Assembly: GCA_013285855.1 (NCBI GenBank)
Contig: JABDGW010000017.1
Coordinates: 1 to 46,926, forward strand
DNA: 46,926 bases
Direction: 5' to 3'
From: Bacteroidota bacterium
GTDB lineage: Bacteria > Bacteroidota > Bacteroidia > Chitinophagales > Chitinophagaceae
A model generated the notes under the pieces. That model saw nothing but the letters and a program-made list of their open reading frames with translations, was not told where the DNA came from and ran no database searches. Shown one piece after another: positions 9,536 to 19,300 of the stretch (the stretch's first letter is position 1; the number at the start of each line of letters is the position of its first letter). The translations under genes were made by a program, and so were the position numbers.

Positions 9536-9567
9536 TAAACATACAAGCACTGCCTTATGAATCATAT

Positions 9568-9575
9568 TATTTTTG
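9568..9575 (+). promoter_or_regulatory. Possible -7 promoter box for the Lnt-like gene
   Basis: TATTTTTG matches the Bacteroidota TAnnTTTG -7 box and sits 5 bp before the ATG at 9581, between a terminator and the gene. No TTG or TTTG is visible at the proper -33 distance, and the implied leader would be almost absent, so this is weak. Confidence 0.25.
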
Positions 9576-9580
9576 TATAG

Positions 9581-11119
9581 ATGATTAAGAAATTTTTCTC
9601 TGCAAACCTGCTGCCGGTAATTTCCGGCTTACTTGCGTTTATTGCAATTGCTGAAATAAATTTTACTATTGGATGGATATGTTTTGTGCCTTTGTTTATT
9701 TCTACATTCTACACAACTGCAAGGCAACATTTTAAACAAGGCTTTATTTTCGGATTTATTTTTTCATGCTTTACTTATTCGTGGATGATAACCGGCGCTG
9801 AACGCTTTACAGGTTATAGTTTTTTATATGGTACCGGTGTGTTTTTAATATGTGCTTTAATTATTGCATTGTACTGGGGCTGCCTTTTTTTATGCATTTC
9901 ATTTATAAAAATAAATAATGGTAAATATTCAATTGTATTAAGCAGCCTTGCTGTTGCCGCATTATTTTGTGTGTTTGAGTTTTTATGGTCGCAAATAGGA
10001 AACGGAATGCCGTGGTTTAATTTTTATGCCGGCACTGCGCTTGAAGGAAATGTATATGCAGTGCAGCCGGCATCGTTTTTCGGAATATATGTGTTAACTT
10101 ATATTGTTGTTCTTGTTAATTACCTGCTCGCTGTTTTTATTGCAAATAAGGAATGGAAAAAAATTTTCATTCCTGTTGCTGTTGTGTTATTATATATGTT
10201 TTGCGGGTACGCCATGCTTCAGAATTTTGAAGACAACATAAAACAAAACCAGCCGGTAAAAATTGCCTTGCTTGCTGAAAATATTCCTCCTGATATTAAA
10301 TGGGATGACGCTAATGGCAATACGCTGGTACAACGCTTACTCGATTTGAATAAAGCCGCTGTTGCGGAAAAACCCAATATTATTTTATGGTCTGAATCTG
10401 CAATACCGTGGACGTACAGGAAAGATGATGACCTGGTGAACGAAATTCTTAAAGAGTCTGCGCCAGCCAATGCAACACATATACTTGGCATAAATACAGA
10501 AGTTGAAAACAATATTGTAAATAATTCTGCTTATTGCATTTTACCAAACGGGAATGTTGCCGGCAGGTATGATAAACAATTTTTATTGTTATTTATTGAA
10601 AAGCCTTTAAGCGGCATAAACATTCCTTTTTTTTCCAGCAAGGGATTTTTAGTAAGCAATGATAAGGCGCATGCTGCACCGCTGCAAACCCCTTATGGTA
10701 AAGCAGGAATTATGATCTGTAACGAATCAGCGATTGAAACTTCAGCTTATAATTCAGTTGATCAGGCAGCCGGTTTTTTTTGTAATATGAGTAATGATGG
10801 ATGGTTTAATAACACTTATATAGTGCGTTCTCACTTTTTCAATACACGGCTGCGGGCGGTTGAAACAAGAAAAGATATTGCAGTGAATTGCAATAATGGT
10901 TATTCAGGTTTTATAAGCTCCAGCGGAAATATAATAACGCAGAAAAAAGATACAGAACCGTTTGTGCAGGTTAATGAAATTTATCCAAACAACTATATAT
11001 CTTTTGTATTAAGATTTCCTCTATTGCTTATATACATTTGTGCAGCTTTTATTTTGCTTATAATAATTGTAAAAGCTGGAAACTTATATAAAGAAAAGAA
11101 ACTGCCTGTAAACAAATAA
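9581..11119 (+). CDS. lnt: Apolipoprotein N-acyltransferase (Lnt)-like membrane protein
   Basis: Lnt transfers an acyl chain from phospholipid to the N-terminal Cys of diacylated lipoproteins at the inner membrane. The 512-residue size is standard. Residues 1-215 hold six or more membrane segments; residues 225-460 form the periplasmic nitrilase-type domain; a last helix is near residues 480-505. The catalytic triad is readable: Glu272 in LWSESAIPW, Lys332 in RYDKQFLL and Cys380 in MICNESA, close to the E. coli positions 267/335/387 recalled from the family. The loop after Lys reads KQFLLLFIEKPLSG rather than KxHLVPFGE, so it is a divergent member, and another Lnt may exist elsewhere in the genome. 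Its stop codon lies inside the loop of a terminator hairpin. Confidence 0.82.
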   Translation: MIKKFFSANLLPVISGLLAFIAIAEINFTIGWICFVPLFISTFYTTARQHFKQGFIFGFIFSCFTYSWMITGAERFTGYSFLYGTGVFLICALIIALYWGCLFLCISFIKINNGKYSIVLSSLAVAALFCVFEFLWSQIGNGMPWFNFYAGTALEGNVYAVQPASFFGIYVLTYIVVLVNYLLAVFIANKEWKKIFIPVAVVLLYMFCGYAMLQNFEDNIKQNQPVKIALLAENIPPDIKWDDANGNTLVQRLLDLNKAAVAEKPNIILWSESAIPWTYRKDDDLVNEILKESAPANATHILGINTEVENNIVNNSAYCILPNGNVAGRYDKQFLLLFIEKPLSGINIPFFSSKGFLVSNDKAHAAPLQTPYGKAGIMICNESAIETSAYNSVDQAAGFFCNMSNDGWFNNTYIVRSHFFNTRLRAVETRKDIAVNCNNGYSGFISSSGNIITQKKDTEPFVQVNEIYPNNYISFVLRFPLLLIYICAAFILLIIIVKAGNLYKEKKLPVNK

Positions 11120-11134
11120 AATTTACAGGCAGTT
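11100..11134 (-). terminator. Terminator hairpin between convergent lnt and response-regulator genes
   Basis: Perfect 13-bp stem, 11100-11112 with 11122-11134, around a 9-nt loop that contains most of the lnt stop codon. The T-rich side (TTCTTTTCTTT on the minus strand) follows the stem only for minus-strand transcription, so it best terminates the two-component operon. The stem alone may also protect the lnt 3' end. Confidence 0.7.
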
Positions 11135-11196
11135 GATAAGATATAAAACTTTAAGCCGGGAGGATATCAAAATATTTTTCCGTACATCTATATATT

Positions 11197-11916
11197 TCAT
11201 CGCTTCAGGTATTTATTTTCTAAAATCTTTTTTAATACTTCATCTTTCAGGTTGCGGCTTACAGGAATTTTAAAGGCATTTATTTGCAGTTCATTATTTT
11301 CAAATGCATCTACTTTTATGGTTTGTACGATATATGATTTATGCACTTTTAAAAATTTTTCTGCAGGTAATTTTTCTTCAACACTTTTAAAAGTGAGATA
11401 ACAAATAATTTTTTTTTCCGCAGTGTAAATAGCAATATAATTCTGCAGCGCTTCCACAAACAAAATATCATTAAAAAATATCCTGACAAGTTTGTTATCG
11501 GTTTTAATAAAAATATAATCATCAGCATTAGATGCAGGCGCAGCAGTTTGATGTGTTAAATGAAGCTGTTCTTTTGCTTTTGTTACAGCTTTTAAAAACC
11601 GCACAAATGAAATGGGCTTTACCAGATAATCCAGCACGTTTAGATCAAAGCTTTCCAAAGCATATTGTGGATAAGCCGTTGTAAGAATTACCAGGGGCGG
11701 ATGCTGTAAGGTTTTTATAAAATCAAGTCCATTTATATGCGGCAATTCAATATCTAAAAAAAGCAAATCAATTTCATTTTCACTAATGGCTGCAGCCGCC
11801 TTAAGTGCATCTTCATACGAACCGGTAAGACTTAAAAAATCTACGTTGTGAACGTACTCAGTAAGCCCTTTACGTGCCAGCGGCTCATCGTCAATAATTA
11901 TACAATTTATATTCAT
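11197..11916 (-). CDS. LytTR-family response regulator
   Basis: A 239-residue two-domain regulator. The receiver domain (residues 1-120) has the acidic pair in IIIDDEP, the phospho-accepting Asp55 in LLFLDIELP, Thr in LTTAYP and Lys in LVKPISF. The C-terminal LytTR DNA-binding domain (residues 135-239) shows VRIFFNDILFVEALQNYI, FLKVHKSYIV and FKIPVSRNLK. These regulators bind direct repeats upstream of targets after phosphorylation by a LytS-type kinase. The start codon overlaps the kinase stop by 4 bp (ATGA, 11913-11916), so the pair is translationally coupled. The adjacent GH97 gene, in the same orientation upstream, is a candidate target by position only. Confidence 0.93.
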   Translation of the reverse strand: MNINCIIIDDEPLARKGLTEYVHNVDFLSLTGSYEDALKAAAAISENEIDLLFLDIELPHINGLDFIKTLQHPPLVILTTAYPQYALESFDLNVLDYLVKPISFVRFLKAVTKAKEQLHLTHQTAAPASNADDYIFIKTDNKLVRIFFNDILFVEALQNYIAIYTAEKKIICYLTFKSVEEKLPAEKFLKVHKSYIVQTIKVDAFENNELQINAFKIPVSRNLKDEVLKKILENKYLKR

Positions 11917-12938
11917 GCGTTGCTTACCATTAAATTTACTTTATACCATTCGTTTTCTTTTTTAATGCGCAATTCATGTTTGGCCGGATATAACAATTCA
12001 AGCCTTCGTTTTACGTTATTCAATCCTATTCCACGCGCATTATTAATAAATTTTGTTGATACATTATCAACCGTATTCTGTATACTAAAATCAAGTGCAT
12101 TATTTTTTTCTTCCAGTGAAATTAAAATACTGTCTTTTCTTCCATTGCTGTAATGTGACAAATGCTTAAATGCGTTTTCCACAAACGGCACCAGCAAAAG
12201 CGGTTCAATACAAAATGCTTCGTCTGCAATAGAAACATTAAACTCAAGTTGTAAGTTATTATTCTTTCTTAACTGCTGTACCGCAACATATTCTTTTAAA
12301 AAACTTACTTCTTTTGCAACAGGTATTTTGCTGCCGTTTGTTTCATACAACTGCCAGCGCAGCATCTCAGAAAAAGTATGCAATGCATTTCTCGCTTCGC
12401 TGTTGTTTTGATCAATTAAAAAATAAACAGAATTCAGTGCATTAAAAAGAAAATGAGGGCTCATCTGCGCTTTTAAAAAATTAAGTTCTGCATCTGCTTT
12501 TTCTTTTGCAATATCTCTAATACGTTTTTGTGCTTTTGTATAATCAATTATAAGTTTAAATGCAACGCCGGTGCTTACAAGCAAAAAATGCGGAATGATG
12601 TTATCATAAATCCTTCCTTTAAAATTAGTGCTGAAAATTCCCGGGTTGTGCATTACCAAACCCTCAATTTTCATCTTTAAAACGCTGAAACAAAAAACAA
12701 GCAGTACATAACAACCGCCAAACAAAACATATTTTTTTTTATACAACAACTGCGGCACTAAAATATAATTACTGATATAAACCATCACGGCAAGATCAAT
12801 AACTTTTATTGCGGTAAGTTGTGCAGCCAGCATTTTTGTAGAGAAAGCCTGGTAGCGCATAAAATACCAGCCTGCAAAAAATATCAGCCAGAAAATAAAA
12901 TGCCAGATATATCTTCTTATAAAAAATCTCCGCTTCAT
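11913..12938 (-). CDS. LytS/YehU-type sensor histidine kinase
   Basis: A 341-residue membrane kinase. Four membrane helices fill about residues 11-132 with only short loops, so there is no large external sensor domain. The His_kinase block follows: KAQMSPHFLFNALNS with the phosphorylated His162, then a GHKL ATPase part with LLLVPFVENAFKH (N box) and ARGIGLNNVKRRLELLYP (G box). This is the short LytS-like type, which pairs with LytTR regulators, and the partner gene overlaps it. The signal sensed is not evident from the sequence. Confidence 0.92.
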   Translation of the reverse strand: MKRRFFIRRYIWHFIFWLIFFAGWYFMRYQAFSTKMLAAQLTAIKVIDLAVMVYISNYILVPQLLYKKKYVLFGGCYVLLVFCFSVLKMKIEGLVMHNPGIFSTNFKGRIYDNIIPHFLLVSTGVAFKLIIDYTKAQKRIRDIAKEKADAELNFLKAQMSPHFLFNALNSVYFLIDQNNSEARNALHTFSEMLRWQLYETNGSKIPVAKEVSFLKEYVAVQQLRKNNNLQLEFNVSIADEAFCIEPLLLVPFVENAFKHLSHYSNGRKDSILISLEEKNNALDFSIQNTVDNVSTKFINNARGIGLNNVKRRLELLYPAKHELRIKKENEWYKVNLMVSNA

Positions 12939-13076
12939 ACTTCAAATTAAATCTAACCGGCTCGTTAATTATATAGTTTACACATAAGACAGCTTTTTCT
13001 TTACATATTGCGATAAAAGTTTTACATCAGGCAAACCATTGAATTAAATGATGCAACGCTTAAGCAACACAATTCT

Positions 13077-15050
13077 TTATTTCATCTCAATCTTTGCTGC
13101 CCATCCGCCACCACTTGCCAAATGAAGCGTTAATTTATCAGTTGCAGAAACAGGTTTTGTTTCTGTTGCATAATCCGTAGCATCGCGATCAGCATTTACG
13201 CCATCTTTAAAAATTGTTGCCTGATAGTTTCCTGTTTTCAAAAATGATAAATCAACCGTCATATCGCGGTCAGTCCAGTTATTCATAGCACCAATATACC
13301 AAGTGCTGCCTTTTCGTCTTGCTATCAAACAATATTCACCAACCTTTCCATCAATCGCAATCGTTTCATCAAATGTTGTTGGCACTGCACTTATAAAATT
13401 CGTGCTCTCCTGTTCTCTTATGTAAGCGTTGGGATTATCACTCAACATTTCAAACGGTGCTTCAAACATAATATACATAGCCAGCTGATGGCAGCGTGTG
13501 CCCTGGCTCATCGGCATATCGTTGATTGGACGAAAACTTTGTTTTGTTGCATTACGCATAGCGCCGGGTGTGTAATCCATCGGTCCTGCTACCATGCGGA
13601 TAAATGGAATAGATACATCATAGGTAACCTGGTCATCATGTCCCCATTTCATTTGTTCCAGGCCATGCACACCTTCAAAATTTACAACGTTTGGATAAGT
13701 TCTATTTAAACCGGTTGGTTTATATGCACCATGAAAGTCAACCATAATATGATTGTCTGCAGCAGCTTTCGCAACGCGATAATAATAGTCAACCATGGGC
13801 TGATCATCACGATCCATAAAATCTATCTTAAAACCTTTCACACCCATTTTTGAATAAGTTGTAAATATCTCTTCCATTTTTTCATCAAGCGGATAAGAAC
13901 CCATCCACAGCCAAACACCAACATTTTTTTGCGCAGCATAACTGATTATTTCTTTCAGGTCAATTGCAGGAACAATCTTCATAATGTCTTTATCATCGCT
14001 CCATCCTTCATCCAATAAAATAAAATCAATATGATTTGCAGATGCAAAATCTATATAGTATTTATAAGTTTCTGTATTGATGCCTGCATGAAAATCAACA
14101 TGAGAAATATTCCAGTCATTCCACCAATCCCATGCAACTTTGCCGGGTTTTATCCACGAAACATCTGTAACACGGTTGGGCGAAGCCAAACGATAAACCA
14201 TATCATTATTCAATAAGTCTTTATCGTTATTGCTGATAACAACAACACGCCATGGAAAATTTCTTGTGCCTTGTGTTCTGGCAATATAATCTGCGCGTTT
14301 TGTAACTAAAGCCTGCACAGGATTTCGTTCATTTTGTAATTGTTCTAATGCATATGGTGCATGATCTGCACGCAAACCAAAACCGTTTGTTGCATTCGTT
14401 AAAAACATTCCCGGAAATTCTTCCAAATCAGCTTCAGTTATTAATGCTTTTTTATTGTTAGGTAAATCAATCAGAACCGGCGCAAAAGCAACCGTATCTT
14501 TTACAAACTGTGATAAAGGAATATGCTGGTAAATATTTTCAAACGAACATTGGTATTTATCTCCGTTGTGCGGATCGTTTGAATAAGGAATCCATGCACT
14601 GTCGTCACTTGCAAAATTAAATTCTGCATCTTCTGATTGTATGGTGATGCTGTCTTTCTTCTTTGTAAAAAAACGATAAACAACCGCATCGTTGTAAGCC
14701 CGAAATATTACACCATAATCACCTTTATAGTTTAATGTGAGCTGTGTGTAATTATCAACTATCGTATCTTTTTTATAGAATAAAGCAGGAATAATTGCGT
14801 TGATATTTTCTTTTTTGGTTGATATTATTTGTGCATTATTTCCTAATACTTCTCCATTTTGCAAATGCATACCAATTGCTGATGGCGCAATAATAATTTG
14901 TGATTGCTGCAATACACTCCAGGTAAGCTTTGCAGCAGCATTAATATTTATTTGTACATCGCCGTTTGGAGAAATGAGCGAATAAGTTTTTTGCGCCTGT
15001 ACAGCACTTATAGCAGCAATAAAGCAAACCAATATAAAAATCTTGTTCAT
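13077..15050 (-). CDS. GH97 glycosidase, retaining (alpha-galactosidase-like) subtype
   Basis: A 657-residue secreted enzyme with a signal peptide cleaved near Ala-Gln (residues 19-20). It has the GH97 order: N-terminal beta-sandwich (residues 20-290), TIM barrel with WDWWNDWN and ILLDEGWSD (about 305-590), and a C-terminal beta domain. In GH97 the retaining members carry an Asp nucleophile and a Glu acid/base 55 residues later (D415/E470 in the Bacteroides enzyme, from memory). Here Asp410 in GFKIDFMDRDD and Glu465 in VHGLEQ have exactly that spacing. Inverting SusB-type enzymes lack this Asp, so an alpha-galactosidase-like retaining activity is favoured over alpha-glucosidase. No SusC/SusD pair is in the window. 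Confidence 0.9.
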   Translation of the reverse strand: MNKIFILVCFIAAISAVQAQKTYSLISPNGDVQININAAAKLTWSVLQQSQIIIAPSAIGMHLQNGEVLGNNAQIISTKKENINAIIPALFYKKDTIVDNYTQLTLNYKGDYGVIFRAYNDAVVYRFFTKKKDSITIQSEDAEFNFASDDSAWIPYSNDPHNGDKYQCSFENIYQHIPLSQFVKDTVAFAPVLIDLPNNKKALITEADLEEFPGMFLTNATNGFGLRADHAPYALEQLQNERNPVQALVTKRADYIARTQGTRNFPWRVVVISNNDKDLLNNDMVYRLASPNRVTDVSWIKPGKVAWDWWNDWNISHVDFHAGINTETYKYYIDFASANHIDFILLDEGWSDDKDIMKIVPAIDLKEIISYAAQKNVGVWLWMGSYPLDEKMEEIFTTYSKMGVKGFKIDFMDRDDQPMVDYYYRVAKAAADNHIMVDFHGAYKPTGLNRTYPNVVNFEGVHGLEQMKWGHDDQVTYDVSIPFIRMVAGPMDYTPGAMRNATKQSFRPINDMPMSQGTRCHQLAMYIMFEAPFEMLSDNPNAYIREQESTNFISAVPTTFDETIAIDGKVGEYCLIARRKGSTWYIGAMNNWTDRDMTVDLSFLKTGNYQATIFKDGVNADRDATDYATETKPVSATDKLTLHLASGGGWAAKIEMK

Positions 15051-15065
15051 TCTTTAATATTTAGA

Positions 15066-15096
15066 TAAAAATAATTGTATTACGCTGAACATTCAA
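15066..15096 (-). promoter_or_regulatory. Possible promoter of the GH97 gene
   Basis: On the minus strand, TTG (15096-15094), 20 bp spacer and TATTTTTA (15073-15066) match 7 of 8 positions of the Bacteroidota TTTG-N19-21-TAnnTTTG promoter. It lies about 15 bp before the GH97 start. One mismatch and AT-rich DNA keep confidence low. Confidence 0.35.
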
Positions 15097-15160
15097 CTTC
15101 ATAAGTTAATTGGATGGTTATGGCATGTTTTTTATTTGTGTGAATAAGGAACAATATTAA

Positions 15161-16330
15161 ATGGCTAAAAGAAAAAAGAAATTTCATTTTACGAAAACAT
15201 GGAAAATTATTACCGCAATTGTAGTTGTGCTGATAATCTTCAGGCTGTTATTGCCTTCTATTTTACTGCATTATTGCAATAAATCGCTGGCAGAAATGAA
15301 CGGTTATTATGGACACATTGAAGATATTGATGTGGCTTTATATCGTGGTGCTTATAAGATCAACAATATGTATTTAAATAAGGTTGATTCCGCTTCAAAA
15401 AAACAAACAGAGTTCTTTAAGGTTAATAATATTGATCTTTCTGTAGAATGGAAATCGTTGTTTCATGGCAGGCTGGTTGGCGAACTGGTGTTCAATACAC
15501 CCAGGTTAATTTTCACAAAAGACAAAACAGAAATTGGCGATGTTAAAAAAGATACCAACGATTTCAGAAAAGTGCTGAAAGATTTTATGCCTTTAAAAAT
15601 TAACCGCCTTGAGATCAATAACGGCAGCATTCATTATGTGGATGCAGGTGCAACACCAAAGGTTGATATTTCATTGCAGCAGGCTTATATTCTTGCACAA
15701 AATTTAAAAAATGTTGAAGACAATAAAACAGAGCTCCCTTCACCTGTAACAGCGCGTGCAAATGTATATGGCGGCACGCTTACTATGAATATGAAAATGG
15801 ATGCGCTTGTACAAAAAACAAAGTTTGATATGAATGCAGAAATAAAAAATGCAAGCCTTGTGCAACTGAATGATTTTTTTAAAGCATACGGAGATTTTGA
15901 TGTGAATAAAGGCACACTTGGTCTATATACAGAATTTGCCGCAAAGGATGGAAAATACAAAGGTTATATAAAGCCAATTATAAAAGATCTTGATGTGGTT
16001 GGCCCTGAAGATAAAAAAGATAATTTTTTTCAGAAAGCATGGGAAACAATTGTTGGTGCAGCAGGTACAGTTTTGGAAAATCATAAGAAAGACCAGATTG
16101 CCACAAAAGTGCCTGTTGAAGGAAGTTTTGCAGGCTCAAACACAAACATCGTTGAAGCCGTTTGGGAGTTGTTGAAGAATGCATTTATCCAGGCGCTTAT
16201 GCCGAGTGTAGATAACCAGATAAATATAAGCTCTGTTGGTACAGATACAGGTGATCACAAAACTTTATTGCAGAAAATTTTTAGCGGCGGAAAAGATAAA
16301 AATAAAAAAGAGGAAAAAAAAGATAAGTAA
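15161..16330 (+). CDS. AsmA/DUF748-like envelope protein
   Basis: A 389-residue protein with a basic N-terminus (MAKRKKKFHFTK), one membrane helix (about residues 18-35) and a long beta-rich body expected in the periplasm. Features of the AsmA/DUF748 group include IEDIDVALYRGAYKINNMYL, FFKVNNIDLSVEWKSLF and LKINRLEINNGSIHYVD. Members of this superfamily contribute to envelope lipid transport or outer-membrane integrity. The tail is strongly lysine-rich (last 20 residues). It is a single gene between divergent GH97 and convergent smc, closed by a shared terminator. Family membership is fairly clear; the molecular role is inferred from the superfamily. Confidence 0.75.
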   Translation: MAKRKKKFHFTKTWKIITAIVVVLIIFRLLLPSILLHYCNKSLAEMNGYYGHIEDIDVALYRGAYKINNMYLNKVDSASKKQTEFFKVNNIDLSVEWKSLFHGRLVGELVFNTPRLIFTKDKTEIGDVKKDTNDFRKVLKDFMPLKINRLEINNGSIHYVDAGATPKVDISLQQAYILAQNLKNVEDNKTELPSPVTARANVYGGTLTMNMKMDALVQKTKFDMNAEIKNASLVQLNDFFKAYGDFDVNKGTLGLYTEFAAKDGKYKGYIKPIIKDLDVVGPEDKKDNFFQKAWETIVGAAGTVLENHKKDQIATKVPVEGSFAGSNTNIVEAVWELLKNAFIQALMPSVDNQINISSVGTDTGDHKTLLQKIFSGGKDKNKKEEKKDK

Positions 16331-16339
16331 AATTTTTAT

Positions 16340-16376
16340 CGGTCGGACGGTTTAAAATCGTCCGACCGTTTATTTA
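16340..16376. terminator. Bidirectional terminator between the DUF748-like gene and smc
   Basis: Perfect GC-rich 10-bp stem (16340-16349 with 16359-16368), 9-nt loop, T-rich tract on the plus strand (16369-16376) and a T-rich run on the minus-strand side (complement of 16330-16339). It serves both convergent genes. Confidence 0.85.
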
Positions 16377-19300
16377 ATTCAGGCTTCTGAAATCTACAGG
16401 CACGAGTTTACTTACACCTGGCTCCTGCATGGTTACGCCATATATAACATCTACAGTGCTCATTGTTGTTTTGTTGTGTGTAACAATAATGAACTGTGAG
16501 TTATCGCTGAACTGTTGAATCATATTAGTGAATTTACCAACATTAGCGTCATCAAGCGGCGCATCCACTTCATCCAGAATACAAAATGGTGCAGGTTTTA
16601 TAAGATATATTGAAAACAATAATGCTGTTGCCGTTAAGGTTTTTTCGCCGCCGCTAAGCTGTGAAATACTTGAAGGTCTTTTGCCTTTAGGTTTTGCAAT
16701 TACATCAATACTTGTTTCAGCAAGATTATCCGGGTTTTCAAGCACAAGATCGGCTGTATCTTCTTCTGTAAATAAGGCTTTAAATACGCGCTGAAAATTT
16801 TCACGCACTTTATTGAATGTGTCAAGGAATTGCTGGTTAGCCGTTAACTCCACTTCTTCTATTGTTTGCAATAAACTTTCTTTAGCGCTTACAAGATCCT
16901 GCTTTTGTTCGAGGATAAACTCATAGCGTTTTTTCATTTCAACAAAAGCTTCAATGGCGGTTGGATTTACTTCGCCAATATTTTCGAGGCGCTTGCGCAT
17001 ACGGTCTGATGAAGCCTGCAGTTCTTCTGTTGTTGAAGTTGTGGTTCGCTGCTCATCTAAAATATCATCCAGTTCAATTTTAAATTCAACATGCAAACGT
17101 TCACGCATGCCTGCCAGATTTAATTTCAGTTCATTCAGCTTGTCTTTGATTTCAATAAGTAACTGGTCAATTAATTCGCGGGTTTTTGTTTTATGGCGAA
17201 GCTCACTTTCTTTTTGCTGCAATGCATTTCTATGGTTATAATAAGCTGCATCCGCTTCATTTAATCTCTTCTCTTCGGCTTCTTTTGAATGCAGCAATGT
17301 ATGTAAGGCTGCTGCTGTTGCTGCTAATGTTTGCGTGCTTTCTGTTATCTGCGTGCTTACTTCTGCAGCCTGTGTTGTGTTTTGTTCTATTTGTGTATAC
17401 AGATCCTTTAACTGCGTTTGTTTGTAATCTACTTCCTGTTGCAAAGCCGCTAATTTGCTTTGCAGTTTTGTAAAAGCAATATTGGTTTCATTGTAATTTC
17501 CTGAAGCCAAACGATAATCCTGCTCTGCTGTTTTATATGCTTCTTCAGCTTCCTGTATTGCAGCAGTTGTTGCTGATAATTCTTCATTTAATAAAATGAA
17601 TTCTTTACGGATCGCTTCAATAATTTCCTGTTCATTTTGCAAACGCGTTTGCATTTCCTGCATTTGCTTTGCTGCATTTTGCTGCGTGTTCTGCAGGTTT
17701 TCCATTTTATTTCGTGCAGCAAAAAGATTATTTGTAAGCTGGTTGATTTCTGTTTCTGTTTGGCGAATTAAGTTTTCTTTCAGCTGTTCATTATAACCAA
17801 TAACCTCGTTATGTTTTTTCTGAATTGTTGCTTTTAATGTGGTTACAATTTTCTCCTGCGTTGTAATCTCTTCATGCAGCTTTTCTAAATTTTTTGCACG
17901 GCCGATTCTTTTGCCTTCAAACAAACCAACACTTCCGCCGCTAAGCGTATATTTCCCTTTTACATATTTGCCTGTGCGTTCCAATACAACAGCGCCATTG
18001 CTATTGTTTAATGCTTCATCATTTTCTGCAATAAATACATTCCCCAGTAAATATTCAGCGAGTTTTTTATATTGCTCATCTACTTCAATTACATCTAAAG
18101 CTTTAATTGTAAATGAAGGCTGATGCGTTTCTGTATTAATGCCTGAAATTTTATCCAGCAATAAAAAATTTGCTTTTCCTTTTTTGCTTTTATCTAAAAG
18201 ATCAACAGCGCGCAAACCTTCTTCCAGGTTATTTACGATGTAATAATTAAGATATGGCGCTAAAACATTTTCAACTGCGGTTCGATATTCCTGCTGCACA
18301 TAAATAATGTCTGAAAGAATCGGCGCCTGTGTATTCCATTCTGTATTCTTATGCAGAAATTTTACGCTTTCAGGATAACCTTCCATTGAATCAACAAGGC
18401 TTTTCAACAGGTCATGCTCATTGCGTTTTGCATCCAGTTTACGGTTTTCTTCAGTAAGTTTTGCACGCAAAGTTTCCAGCTCGCTTTGCGATTGCAATAT
18501 CTGTTGCCTTGTTACTTCGTGCTGTTCTTTTAATTGTTGTAGTAATTGTTGCTTTTCCTGAAGCGCGTTTGCTTTTGCTGCGACTTCTTGTTCAAGTTGT
18601 TTTAATTGTTCTGCACGTACCTGCTGCTCCTGTTCAACCTGTGCTATACTGCGCTGAAGATTATGAACCGATGTTTCTGCAACAGCTACTTTTTTTTCTG
18701 CATCAAATTGTTTGCGCTGTGTTTGCAAATGGGTGCTGCGCACTTTATCAGTTGAAGAGCGTTTTTCATCAAGCAAAGTTCTTTTAGCTTCAGTTTCTGT
18801 TCTGCTTGCCCCAAGTTTATCTTTTAGTTGCTGCAGCGCAATTTCTTCTTTTTGATGCTGCAATTGTGTATATTGAATAGAGTCTTCAATATTCTTTAAT
18901 TGTCCTGTTGCACGCTCTAAAAATTCTTTCAGCGATGCATCTTTTTCTTTTAAATAATGCAGGCGTTGCGATGCAAGATTTTTTTCGTTTTCCTGCATGC
19001 GCAATTGCTGTACAAGTTCATTAAAATTATGTTGTTGTTCCTGCAATGATTTTTCCTGCGCCAAAAAATCAGTGCGGTCTTTTTCGAGTGCTGCATCGCC
19101 GGTTGCAATTTCAGCATCCAGTGCATGTTTCTTATCCGTTTCTTCTTCCTGCTGTTTATTTAATTCTTTATAAGTTAGATTAAACCCTTCCAACGCCGCT
19201 TTGGCCAGTTCAATTGAAACCTGTTTGTATTCCTTTTTTATTTCATGATATTTCTCTGCTTTTTTTGCCTGGCTTTCTACAATTTTTAGCTGGTTTTGTA

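Noticed and set aside
17839-18123. Antisense open frames within smc and other long genes as separate genes
   Set aside because: They overlap conserved genes entirely, have no family motifs, and reflect the low stop frequency opposite biased codons.
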